Part shown: positions 17,991 through 26,648 of the stretch, piece after piece
Layout of the letters: every line of letters starts with the position of its first letter
Numbering within the stretch: the first letter of the stretch is position 1
Assembly (NCBI GenBank): GCA_047974745.1
Contig: JBKECO010000018.1
Coordinates: 62,001 to 126,000, forward strand
Direction: 5' to 3'
From: JBKECO01 sp047974745
Lineage (GTDB): Bacteria > Bacillota > Clostridia > Lachnospirales > Lachnospiraceae
Length of the DNA: 64,000 bases
Position numbers and translations under genes: made by a program
Notes under the pieces: model-generated
The model's database searches: none
Seen by the model: only the letters and a program-made list of their open reading frames with translations
What the model was told of the DNA's origin: nothing

Positions 17991-18019
17991 TTGTGTTTTT
18001 TGATTGTCAATGCTATAAT
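17991..18019 (+). promoter_or_regulatory. Sigma-A-type promoter upstream of the GT2 / Wzm-Wzt unit
   Basis: TTGTGT at 17991-17996, a 17-base spacer and TATAAT at 18014-18019, with TG at 18011-18012 making an extended -10. It lies in the 82-bp gap before the GT2 gene. Confidence 0.65.
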
Positions 18020-18053
18020 ACCCTGAATAGTTTTAGGTGAACGAGGTAAATGA

Positions 18054-18965
18054 ATGCAGCCAAAAGTCAAGATCTTACTTTCTTCATATAATGGGGAACG
18101 GTATATAAGAGAGCAGATCGATAGTATACTAAACCAGAAAAATGTGTCGATCACTATTTTAATTCGAGATGACGGTTCTACAGACAGCACCCGCTCGATA
18201 ATTCAAGAATATGCCGATAAAGATTCCAGAATACAGTGGTATTCAAGCTCAAATTTGGGGGCAGCACAAAGCTTTTTCCATCTAATATCCCATTGTGAAA
18301 ATAATGCTGAATTCTATGCATTTTCAGATCAGGATGATGTCTGGCAACCTGAGAAATTGTCTCATGCGATCAAGATTCTTCAGAAAATGCGCGAAAAACA
18401 TGGTTCCATTGCCCTTTATGCGAGCCAGGTCACCTATGCGTCTGAGGATCTGCATTCATTAGAACCTTTTGCTTTTTCAGTGAATAGAGCACCTGATGTG
18501 GGGAATGCCTTGCTGGAGAATATCTGTATCGGCTGCACGGAAGTTTTTACTGCGGAACTGCTCTCCCTGATAAAAGATAAAAATCCAGGTGGTATCATCT
18601 GGCATGACTGGTGGCTATATCTGACGGCTTCCGTCTTTGGAAATGTATATTATGATAAAAATTCATTTATTTATTATAGACAGCACAACAACAACGAAGT
18701 AGGCATGCAGAATACCTGGGGACAGCGTTGGAAAAAAAGAATAAGGTCTTTTCAAGCCCTAAAAGGCAGATTATCTACTCAAGCGAGAAGTTTTATTCAG
18801 ATTTATGGAAAACGGATACCAAACTATGATACAATAAAAATCGTTGCTGACTGCGACAAGGGAATAAAATATAGTTGGAGAGCTTTTTTGGACAAGAATC
18901 TCTATCGACAAAACCCAATTGACAATATAATATTTCATCTTTTGATGTTATTAGGACTACTTTAA
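18054..18965 (+). CDS. GT2 family glycosyltransferase (rhamnosyltransferase-like)
   Basis: 303 residues. The N-terminal GT-A fold has VKILLSSYNGERYIREQID and LIRDDGSTDSTR, then the metal-binding FSDQDDVWQPEKL. A WHDWWLYLTASVFG block and a late YRQHNNNEVG match GT2 enzymes of the WsaF/RfbF/RgpB type often annotated as rhamnosyltransferases. ATG 18054 is preceded by CGAGG. The C-terminus is basic with no membrane helix. It starts the transcript that continues into the exporter genes 10 bp downstream. Sugar specificity is inferred from family resemblance only. Confidence 0.9.
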   Translation: MQPKVKILLSSYNGERYIREQIDSILNQKNVSITILIRDDGSTDSTRSIIQEYADKDSRIQWYSSSNLGAAQSFFHLISHCENNAEFYAFSDQDDVWQPEKLSHAIKILQKMREKHGSIALYASQVTYASEDLHSLEPFAFSVNRAPDVGNALLENICIGCTEVFTAELLSLIKDKNPGGIIWHDWWLYLTASVFGNVYYDKNSFIYYRQHNNNEVGMQNTWGQRWKKRIRSFQALKGRLSTQARSFIQIYGKRIPNYDTIKIVADCDKGIKYSWRAFLDKNLYRQNPIDNIIFHLLMLLGLL

Positions 18966-18974
18966 GCGAGGGAA

Positions 18975-19754
18975 ATGATGAAGAAGTTAAAAGAATTATA
19001 TGAGTATAGAACCATGATTCAAAGCTCTGTTCGAAAAGAGCTGCGAGGGAGATATAAAAACTCCATTCTTGGATTTTTATGGACATTTATAAACCCACTC
19101 ATGCAGATCATTATTTATACGATTGTGTTTTCTCAGATTTTCAAAATGGATGTAGATAAATATTATCTATATCTTACCGTTGTAATGATCCCATTTGTTT
19201 TTTTTAGCTCATCCATGACTGGTGGATCTATGTCTGTAGTCAATCAAAAGGATCTCGTGAAGAAAATCTATTTTCCAAGAGAGGTACTACCGATTTCTTT
19301 TGTTACGACGTGCTTTGTGAACTTCTTGCTATCAATGATCGTAGTATTTGGAGTGATCGCCATCTCTGGAAATGGATTTAATCTTGTTGCATTACTATTT
19401 CTACCAATAATTATGCTGATTGAGTATATATTAGTGCTGGGATTGACCATGATCGTGTCAGCCTGTAACGTATATCTGAGAGATCTAGAACACATTGTTG
19501 GAGTATTAATGATGGCCTGGATTTATATGACACCGGTAATGTACGATAAATCATTAGTTCCGCCACAATTAATACCAATCTTCAATTCAAATCCTATGAC
19601 ACCTGTTTCGATTGCCTACAGAGATATTTTATATTATAAAAGAATTCCTGAAATGCAGACTTTGGGACTGACAGTTGCGTTCGGTGTGGGTTCAATGATT
19701 ATCGGATTTATAATCTTTGATAAATTACAAAAGAATTTTGCGGAGGAGCTGTAA
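18975..19754 (+). CDS. wzm: ABC-2 polysaccharide exporter permease (Wzm-like)
   Basis: 259 residues, about six hydrophobic segments. The N-terminal block SSVRKELRGRYKNSILGFLW is the hallmark of O-antigen/teichoic acid exporter permeases, and NSNPMTPVSIAYRDILYY matches the conserved loop before the last helices. It forms the transmembrane channel that exports a finished, lipid-linked chain. Its stop overlaps the next start by one base (TAATG), so permease and ATPase are translationally coupled. It is a different subfamily member from the permease at 1806. Confidence 0.93.
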   Translation: MMKKLKELYEYRTMIQSSVRKELRGRYKNSILGFLWTFINPLMQIIIYTIVFSQIFKMDVDKYYLYLTVVMIPFVFFSSSMTGGSMSVVNQKDLVKKIYFPREVLPISFVTTCFVNFLLSMIVVFGVIAISGNGFNLVALLFLPIIMLIEYILVLGLTMIVSACNVYLRDLEHIVGVLMMAWIYMTPVMYDKSLVPPQLIPIFNSNPMTPVSIAYRDILYYKRIPEMQTLGLTVAFGVGSMIIGFIIFDKLQKNFAEEL

Positions 19755-21070
19755 TGAGAGCCGGAAATGCAATTGAAGTCAATGACGTGACGAAGAGATT
19801 TAAAGTTTTTTTTGATAAAGGAAATAGTCTGAAAGAGAAAATGCTGTTCTGGAGCAGGAATCGTTATGAAGAACACTGGGTTTTAAAAGGAATTAGTTTT
19901 GAAATTAAAAAGGGTGAAACAGTAGGACTGATTGGAAAGAATGGTTGTGGAAAAAGCACAACTTTAAAGATGCTAACTAGAATCATGTTTCCAACTAAGG
20001 GAACCATTGAAATGGATGGGAGAGTTTCATCGCTTTTAGAGCTTGGAGCGGGATTTCATCCGGATATGAGCGGCCGCGAGAATATCTTTACAAATGCCTC
20101 CATTTTTGGACTACACAGGACTGAAATCGAGAGTAGGCTAGATGATATAATAAAATTCTCAGAATTAGAAGAATATATCGATAATCCTGTGAGAACCTAT
20201 TCCTCTGGTATGTATATGCGACTTGCTTTTGCTGTCGCTATCAATGTGGATGCAGATATTCTGCTGATCGATGAGATCCTGGCAGTAGGCGATGTAAATT
20301 TTCAGACAAAATGCTTTGAAAAACTAAATGAGTTAAAAAGACAGGGTAAAACAATCGTAATCGTGACACATGTGATGTCTCAAATTGAAAAGATATGCAA
20401 TCGAGCTATATGGATTGAAGATGGGCTGATTAAAGAAGATGGAATACCCAAAAATATATCTGAGCATTATCTTGCAATGATGGAAGAAAAACGAGTTCAA
20501 AAAATCGAGCAGGATTTTGAGAAACAATTGAGCGATGATAAGTTGAAAAGCGATAAGGAAGCAGATGAAGTAGAAGAAGAAAAAAACGTCAAGCAGCCAG
20601 AAACAGTGGTGGAAGAAAAAAAATTACCATCTTTTTGCGATGTCAATGCGACAAGAATCGGTAATCGAGAAATTGAGATTATAGATTTTACAATTTTAAA
20701 TGGTGAAAATAGAAATCAGATCGTATTTAAAACAGGTGATACAATCAAATTTCATATCGAATATAAGTGTAATCAGGAAAATGAAGTCGATTTTCGGTTG
20801 GGAATATCCAGAAGTGATGGAATCCATTGTTATGGGAACACCACATTTGGTGAACTTGGTACAGGTATTCGGGTAGACAAAGATGGTTATTTCGAATTGG
20901 AAATTCGGAATTTGAATCTATGGACAGGCAGATATTGGATCGATATCGGTATAAAGACTAAGGATCAGATCAATCTTGATGTAATTCATGGTGTACATAG
21001 TTTTGAAATCGCAAAAACTAATTCTTATGAAACTGGAATCACAAGATTGGAACATAGCTGGAAATTTTAA
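19754..21070 (+). CDS. wzt: ABC exporter ATPase with C-terminal cargo-binding domain (Wzt-like)
   Basis: 438 residues. The ATPase half has GLIGKNGCGKSTTLKML (Walker A), YSSGMYMRLAFAVAINV (signature) and ILLIDEILAVGD (Walker B). A charged linker rich in Lys and Glu (about residues 250-295) leads to a beta-sandwich C-terminal domain (about 300-438; DFRLGISRSDGIHCYGNT, TGRYWIDIGIKT). That domain is known from Wzt of E. coli O9a-type systems, where it binds the chemically capped chain end as an export signal. Its presence implies that the polymer is finished in the cytoplasm with a terminal modification; the next gene offers a candidate capping enzyme. Confidence 0.94.
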   Translation: MRAGNAIEVNDVTKRFKVFFDKGNSLKEKMLFWSRNRYEEHWVLKGISFEIKKGETVGLIGKNGCGKSTTLKMLTRIMFPTKGTIEMDGRVSSLLELGAGFHPDMSGRENIFTNASIFGLHRTEIESRLDDIIKFSELEEYIDNPVRTYSSGMYMRLAFAVAINVDADILLIDEILAVGDVNFQTKCFEKLNELKRQGKTIVIVTHVMSQIEKICNRAIWIEDGLIKEDGIPKNISEHYLAMMEEKRVQKIEQDFEKQLSDDKLKSDKEADEVEEEKNVKQPETVVEEKKLPSFCDVNATRIGNREIEIIDFTILNGENRNQIVFKTGDTIKFHIEYKCNQENEVDFRLGISRSDGIHCYGNTTFGELGTGIRVDKDGYFELEIRNLNLWTGRYWIDIGIKTKDQINLDVIHGVHSFEIAKTNSYETGITRLEHSWKF

Positions 21071-21121
21071 AGAGAGAGGAGATATACAATTCAAAAAATG
21101 TATTGTATATAGACAAAAATG
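21071..21121 (+). promoter_or_regulatory. Ribosome site separated from its start codon by a hairpin
   Basis: The only Shine-Dalgarno-like sequence (AGGAG at 21077-21081) is 37 bases before ATG 21119. Between them lies a perfect 9-bp inverted repeat, ATATACAAT at 21082-21090 and ATTGTATAT at 21102-21110, with an 11-base loop. Folding leaves 8 bases between the hairpin foot and the ATG, restoring normal spacing. An in-frame TAG at 21110-21112 rules out a longer N-terminus. Folding is inferred. Confidence 0.6.
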
Positions 21122-24100
21122 AGTAAAAACTTTAGCATTGCTCACTTTGGAGCCTTTAACGTCAATAGTTTTGGAGATTCGCTATTTCCTTTTGCTATGA
21201 AGAAGGAATTAGAAAAATCTGTTACTATACGATCGTATTACCTTTTTGCACCCCAAGAGAATTTAAATGCATATAATGATAATAAAATCGTTTTTGATTA
21301 TGTGGATTTTGATCAATGCATGCAAAAGGAAAAATTCGATTTTATAATTATTGGTGGAGGAGAATTTTTACATTTCAAAGAAATTGAATTTAAAAATAAT
21401 AAAGATGAAACCATCACATATGAACCTGGATATATGTGGCAAAAACCAATCGAGTATGCAAAAAAGTATGGCATTCCATATATTCTTTATGGGGCTGGAA
21501 TACCATATGAATTTTCCGAAGGGGAAAAGAGGTGTGTTCACAGTTATCTGATGGATGCTCTTTACATTGGTGTTAGAGATAGATTCTCATATAATAAGCT
21601 GGTAGCTATCGAAGAATTACATAATAAAGTCCGATTAAGTCCAGACAGTTTGTGGACAATTAGTAATTATTACTGCAACGAGGAACTTCAGCAGGTACGT
21701 CAAACTTTATTTTTTCAAAGTGATTTAAGTAACAATAATAGTGATTGTGTTATTGGGAACTACCTTGTGCTTCAATATGGTACGACGTATGAAACTAAGA
21801 TGGTTGCAAAGCAAGTAGAAAAAATTGCTCACCATTATGGCTTGAAAGTAGTATTACTACCTATAAATTATTCCCATGAAGATCTATTTGTACTTCAGCA
21901 AATTTATAAGCAGTTGGCATGTGAAACGGTTATTTTTGATGAACTTTTACAGCCAAAGGAAATCTTGGCTATCATATCAGGGGCGTGTCTGTTCATTGGA
22001 ACAAGTCTTCACGGGTCGTTAGTGGCAAATTGCTATGGTGTAACGAGTATTAGTGTAGATATGTACCCAACATTTGTAAGTAAAATTGATGGATACCTAG
22101 ATTGGACGGGTGGATATGATAAAATTGTTTCTGAGCCTGAGAATTTATTTGATAAATTCAGTGAGGCATACCGTGCAATAGACTTAAAAAGTCAAGGACA
22201 GACAACTACATTAAAAAAACTTGCAGAGGATGAATATGAAGTAATATCAAACTGCATTTCGGAAAATAAAAATCTTGTACCAACACAGGATATAGAGAGT
22301 GTTTTATTCAACACAAAAATATATCTCTCTATCATTCAAAATGATAGTGTATCAAGTATTCAATGTCTGGGAAGGAAACACGACAATACATTTGAATTTG
22401 CATTGAAATTAGAAGCTGTTTTGTCAATTACCGAGGTTAAAATTTATTTTCCAGTTGAAAGACCCTGCTTTTTAGAAAATTTAATTTGTAATATAAACGA
22501 AGACAGTAAGGCTGCACCGAAATATGTTTTTGATATTGGAGAAAAGGAATGCATCGAAAAAAAATCCTACATTGTATTACCTTGTGATTTTTTTGAAACA
22601 TTCAAGTTGAATTTCGATATGAATGTAAATAGGCAGGACAGCTTGCTCAATTCTTTATTTGAAGGATATTACAACTTAAGCGTGGAAAAACGCGAACTTG
22701 AAGTACACAATACTAAATTAACAGAACGCGAACATTTGATCGAAAAACAAGAGTATAATAAGCGATTATTAGAAAGTAAAGATGCATGTATTGCACTTTT
22801 CACAGATAACGAACAGCGACTCTATCGGGAAATACAATATCTGACTGATCAGAACAGTAATATAGAACATGAGATAGAAACTAAGGATGAATGTATAACA
22901 CTTTTAGCGGATACAAAAAAAAGACTCAATCAGGAAATACAACAACTGACTGATCAGAACAGTAATATAGAACAAGAGATAGAAACTAAGGATGAGTGCA
23001 TAGCACTTTTAGCGGATACAAAAAAAAGACTCAATCAGAAAATACAACAACTGAGTGATCGAAGTAATGTAATAGAACGGGAGATCGTAAACAAAGATGG
23101 GCATATAGAGCTTCTCCTTGAGTCAGAGCGCAGATTGGAGCGAGAGATTGAAATCATGAAGGCAAGCAGGACATGGAGACTGGCAGCGTTTTTTCAAAGA
23201 TTTTTTTCGGCCATTATTCCTGTTGGAAGTAAACGACGTTTATTTGCAAAAATTTGTGCAAAAATCGTGAGACATCCTATTAAGTCAGCGAAAATGCTCT
23301 CGCCCAGAAAAATTCGACATTTTTTCCATTTTCTAAAAGAAGAGGGACCATCCTTCGTATCGAACAGGATTGATGAAAGTATGAAGGGAGTCTCAGTTGA
23401 AAAAATTCAATTGGAGATGAATGAGACGAAAATAGCAAAAGGGTTCAGTGAATACCAGAAATTGCAGTTTATAAAGCAGATAGAACCTAAAGTTTCCATC
23501 GTAATTCCGGTATATAATCAGTTTCACTACACCTATGACTGTCTGAAATCAATTTTAAAGAATAGTGGAAATGATATCAGCTATGAAGTCATTATTGCAA
23601 ACGATTGTTCCACGGATGATACTACTCGAATCAGTGAGCTTGTACAAAACATAACAGTAGTCACAAATGATCAAAATCTGAGATTTTCAAAGAACTGTAA
23701 CAACGCAGCAACCTATGCAAAAGGGAATTATATTTTATTCCTAAATAACGATACTGAGGTTCAGGAAAACTGGCTCAAACCCCTGGTTGAGCTTATGGAA
23801 CAAGATCCAAAAACTGGAATGGTAGGCTCGAAGCTGATCTATGGGAATGGAAAATTGCAGGAAGCAGGGGGAATCTTGTGGAAGGATGGTTCTGCATGGA
23901 ATTATGGGAATAATCAGGATCCAGCCAATCCCGAGTTTAATTATGTCAAGGAAGTGGATTATATTTCTGGAGCGGCCATAATGGTTCGTAAAAGTATCTG
24001 GGAAACATTAAAGGGTTTTGATGAACGCTTTGCTCCAGCCTATTATGAGGACACAGATCTTGCGTTTGAGGTTCGACGTCTTGGCTACAAAGTGAAGTAT

Positions 24101-25387
24101 CAGCCATTATCGACTGTTGTTCACTTTGAAGGAATTACAAATGGAACAGATGTGAATACAGGTCAAAAAGCTTATCAGATCGAGAATCAAAGAAAATTCT
24201 ATGAAAAATGGAAAGATACACTATCGATTGAGAATTACGAGAATGGAACGAATGTCTTTATTGCAAAGGATAGATCTGAGAAAAAGAAAACTCTTTTAAT
24301 GGTCGATCACTATGTCCCAATGTATGACAAGGACGCTGGTAGCAGATGCATGTTTTATTATCTGAAACTGTTTATAGCTAAGGGATATAATGTAAAGTTC
24401 ATTGGCGATAATTTTTTTAAGCATGAACCGTATACAACGACTTTGCAGCAAATGGGAATTGAAGTACTTTATGGAAACTATTATTATGCGAATTGGAAAG
24501 ATTGGATCAAACGCAATGGAAAATATTTTGATTATGTTTTTTTGAGCAGACCACATATTTCTATCAAATATATTGATATTCTCAGGGAATATACAAAGGC
24601 AAAAATCATATACTTTGGTCACGACCTGCATTATCTCAGAGAATTACGCGAATATGAATTAAATGGGAATAAGCAGGCACTAAAGGATTCAAAAGAATGG
24701 AAAAAGACAGAATTTGAATTAATGAGAAAGTCAGATATGACCTATTATTTATCTAATGTCGAGCTAGACGAAATAGCAAAGGAGGATCCGAACATAAATA
24801 CTCGCAGAGTACCCATTAATATCTATGAGGATATTCCTGAAGTTATTTATGATCCAGATAGGAGACAGGATATAATTTTTGTGGGTGGTTTTGGACATCC
24901 TCCGAATATTGATGCGGTCAAGTGGCTCGGAGAGGAAATTATGCCAAAGGTCTGGGAAGTGAACCCAGATATTGTTCTGCATATAGTAGGTTCTAAGCCG
25001 CCTCAGGAAGTAAAGGATTTTGCATCTGAACGGTTTATTGTTCATGGTTTTGTATCAGATGAAGATTTGGAAACGATGTATAAGAATATTAAGGCCGCAA
25101 TTGTACCTCTACGCTATGGCGCTGGAATAAAAGGTAAAATAATCGAAGCGATGATGCGTGGGATACCTATGATTACAACATCAGTTGGAATAGAGGGCAT
25201 TGAAGGCGCTCAGAATATTGTTTATGTTCAGGATGAAGCGGAAAAAATTGCAAAGAGTACGATAGAGCTCTATAACTCAAAGGATATCTTGAAGAATATG
25301 TCGAGAGATGAGGTTGGATATATCAATGATAATTATTCGGTAAAAGCTGCAACTGACACGCTGGAAAATGATTTTGATTTCCATTAA
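21119..25387 (+). CDS. Fusion protein: polysaccharide pyruvyltransferase, coiled coil, GT2, GT4
   Basis: 1422 residues. Residues about 1-330 resemble polysaccharide pyruvyltransferases (FGAFNVNSFGDSLFPF, FIIIGGGEFLHF, FIGTSLHGSLVANCYGV). A beta-rich stretch follows to about 510, then a long coiled coil (about 520-700) containing four 35-residue repeats. A basic segment (about 695-770) may contact membrane. Residues about 790-1020 are a GT2 domain (SIVIPVYNQFHYTYDCLKS, LNNDTEVQENW, YYEDTDLAFEVRRLGY) and about 1055-1422 a GT4-like domain (VGGFGHPPNIDAVKWLG, VPLRYGAGIKGKIIEAM). It directly follows the Wzt with a cargo-binding domain, so I infer a chain-extending and capping enzyme whose coiled coil measures length, as in WbdD or WsaE. 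It might instead just add side groups. Confidence 0.9.
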   Translation: MSKNFSIAHFGAFNVNSFGDSLFPFAMKKELEKSVTIRSYYLFAPQENLNAYNDNKIVFDYVDFDQCMQKEKFDFIIIGGGEFLHFKEIEFKNNKDETITYEPGYMWQKPIEYAKKYGIPYILYGAGIPYEFSEGEKRCVHSYLMDALYIGVRDRFSYNKLVAIEELHNKVRLSPDSLWTISNYYCNEELQQVRQTLFFQSDLSNNNSDCVIGNYLVLQYGTTYETKMVAKQVEKIAHHYGLKVVLLPINYSHEDLFVLQQIYKQLACETVIFDELLQPKEILAIISGACLFIGTSLHGSLVANCYGVTSISVDMYPTFVSKIDGYLDWTGGYDKIVSEPENLFDKFSEAYRAIDLKSQGQTTTLKKLAEDEYEVISNCISENKNLVPTQDIESVLFNTKIYLSIIQNDSVSSIQCLGRKHDNTFEFALKLEAVLSITEVKIYFPVERPCFLENLICNINEDSKAAPKYVFDIGEKECIEKKSYIVLPCDFFETFKLNFDMNVNRQDSLLNSLFEGYYNLSVEKRELEVHNTKLTEREHLIEKQEYNKRLLESKDACIALFTDNEQRLYREIQYLTDQNSNIEHEIETKDECITLLADTKKRLNQEIQQLTDQNSNIEQEIETKDECIALLADTKKRLNQKIQQLSDRSNVIEREIVNKDGHIELLLESERRLEREIEIMKASRTWRLAAFFQRFFSAIIPVGSKRRLFAKICAKIVRHPIKSAKMLSPRKIRHFFHFLKEEGPSFVSNRIDESMKGVSVEKIQLEMNETKIAKGFSEYQKLQFIKQIEPKVSIVIPVYNQFHYTYDCLKSILKNSGNDISYEVIIANDCSTDDTTRISELVQNITVVTNDQNLRFSKNCNNAATYAKGNYILFLNNDTEVQENWLKPLVELMEQDPKTGMVGSKLIYGNGKLQEAGGILWKDGSAWNYGNNQDPANPEFNYVKEVDYISGAAIMVRKSIWETLKGFDERFAPAYYEDTDLAFEVRRLGYKVKYQPLSTVVHFEGITNGTDVNTGQKAYQIENQRKFYEKWKDTLSIENYENGTNVFIAKDRSEKKKTLLMVDHYVPMYDKDAGSRCMFYYLKLFIAKGYNVKFIGDNFFKHEPYTTTLQQMGIEVLYGNYYYANWKDWIKRNGKYFDYVFLSRPHISIKYIDILREYTKAKIIYFGHDLHYLRELREYELNGNKQALKDSKEWKKTEFELMRKSDMTYYLSNVELDEIAKEDPNINTRRVPINIYEDIPEVIYDPDRRQDIIFVGGFGHPPNIDAVKWLGEEIMPKVWEVNPDIVLHIVGSKPPQEVKDFASERFIVHGFVSDEDLETMYKNIKAAIVPLRYGAGIKGKIIEAMMRGIPMITTSVGIEGIEGAQNIVYVQDEAEKIAKSTIELYNSKDILKNMSRDEVGYINDNYSVKAATDTLENDFDFH
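22772..23191 (+). repeat. Four in-frame 105-bp tandem repeats (35-residue coiled-coil units)
   Basis: Units start at 22772, 22877, 22982 and 23087, exactly 105 bases apart. Units 2 and 3 are nearly identical; units 1 and 4 are diverged. Each unit encodes 35 residues, five complete heptads, so gain or loss of a unit keeps both the reading frame and the coiled-coil register. Confidence 0.9.
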
Positions 25388-25397
25388 AAATCATTTT
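25365..25397 (+). terminator. AT-rich hairpin at the end of the fusion gene
   Basis: A perfect 11-bp inverted repeat, AAAATGATTTT at 25365-25375 and AAAATCATTTT at 25387-25397, spans the stop codon (25385-25387) of the fusion gene. The stem ends in a T run. It could be a weak terminator or attenuator reducing read-through into the next gene; the stem is almost all A-T. Confidence 0.45.
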
Positions 25398-25431
25398 ATG
25401 CAAGAGGTTTGGGAATGTTAGAGGAGACAAA

Positions 25432-26583
25432 GTGAAAAAGGTTAAAAAGTACTATTTCTTATGGGTCTTTTTTGGTTTACTCATATATCCATTAATAAGT
25501 TTCATTATAAACAATGAGATGACATTAAATGGAGTAACAAATGAAAATGTTATGGAAGCCCCAACAGTAAAGGGAATATTTGATGGTTCCTTTCAGACTA
25601 GTTTAAATGAGAAGTGGGATACTAGTTTTTCGGGTCGCGGATTGCTTATTAAAATACGCAGCCAAATGCTATATTCTCTATTTTATACTTCTCCTAATGC
25701 GAATGTAGTCATTGGGTCAGATCGACAATTATTTGAACCGACCTATATTTCAAAGGAACTGGGGCTCGATTATAAGAATGAACAGGCTTATTATGATGAT
25801 CAGTTATCAAAACTGCAGAGCCTTAACCAGATCGTAGAAAATTCTGGAAAGGAGTTGTATTTATTTATTACTCCATCAAAAGGGTACTTTAATAAAGAAG
25901 ATATCCCTTGGCAGTACAAATTTTTAGAAAGATCAGTTACTGAGACGAACAACAATTATTCTGACTTTATTAAGAACCTGAAAGGTACGGGATTAAAATA
26001 TTTTATAGCAAGAGATTTTATTGAAAACAATTCGAGTACGAATATTGATGCACCGATATACTACCAGACTGGAACACATTGGTCAACATCATGGGGGAAT
26101 GAGACAGCAATTGCTTTTGCAGATTTCATCTCTGATTCAGGTGCTTGGAATATTGGTGAATTAAGCTTAGAAGAAGTAAGCAGCTCAGAGCCTGAATGGC
26201 CAAATGCAGATCTATATCTAAGCCTGAACCTATTATGCGAGCCAGAAATTGAATTTTATAACGCTAAAATCATAGTCACAGAAGAAGGTGATCACCCAAA
26301 TGTTTTTATGCGAGGTGGCAGTTTTATGGGACAGAGTCTGAGTGGACTAATTAAATCTGATGTTTTTAATGAAGATTTTTATTTGGAAAACTCATATTAT
26401 TTTGAGGATAAATTTTCAAAAACAGGCACAATCTCTAGTTATACGGCGTATGATGAAATAGAAATCGCAGAGCGTATAAATCAGTCGGACATAATTATTT
26501 TGGAAATTAATGAAGCAGCAATTGATTATATGAGTTTTGGATTTATTGATTATTTATTTGAAAACATACATCTATATGAATAA
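25432..26583 (+). CDS. AlgJ/DHHW-like SGNH-fold protein, probable polysaccharide O-acetylation factor
   Basis: 383 residues from GTG 25432 with GAGGAG upstream. One N-terminal membrane anchor (about residues 7-25) leads to an extracytoplasmic domain. Seen: LYLFITPSKGYFN, YYQTGTHWSTSWGNETA (the histidine and tryptophan region seen in AlgJ/AlgX/DHHW proteins) and MRGGSFMGQSLSG, where the serine is a likely nucleophile. These proteins pass acetyl groups to exported polysaccharide in partnership with a membrane-bound O-acyltransferase. An MBOAT lies about 2.9 kb downstream (29437), with a decayed insertion sequence between. A similar pair occurs at 58643/60144. The final acceptor is unknown. Confidence 0.78.
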   Translation: MKKVKKYYFLWVFFGLLIYPLISFIINNEMTLNGVTNENVMEAPTVKGIFDGSFQTSLNEKWDTSFSGRGLLIKIRSQMLYSLFYTSPNANVVIGSDRQLFEPTYISKELGLDYKNEQAYYDDQLSKLQSLNQIVENSGKELYLFITPSKGYFNKEDIPWQYKFLERSVTETNNNYSDFIKNLKGTGLKYFIARDFIENNSSTNIDAPIYYQTGTHWSTSWGNETAIAFADFISDSGAWNIGELSLEEVSSSEPEWPNADLYLSLNLLCEPEIEFYNAKIIVTEEGDHPNVFMRGGSFMGQSLSGLIKSDVFNEDFYLENSYYFEDKFSKTGTISSYTAYDEIEIAERINQSDIIILEINEAAIDYMSFGFIDYLFENIHLYE

Positions 26584-26648
26584 TAACTTCAAAAACGAGG
26601 TTACCACTGAAGGAAATGACTTTGTTGTTTTGTGGAGGACATAAAAAA

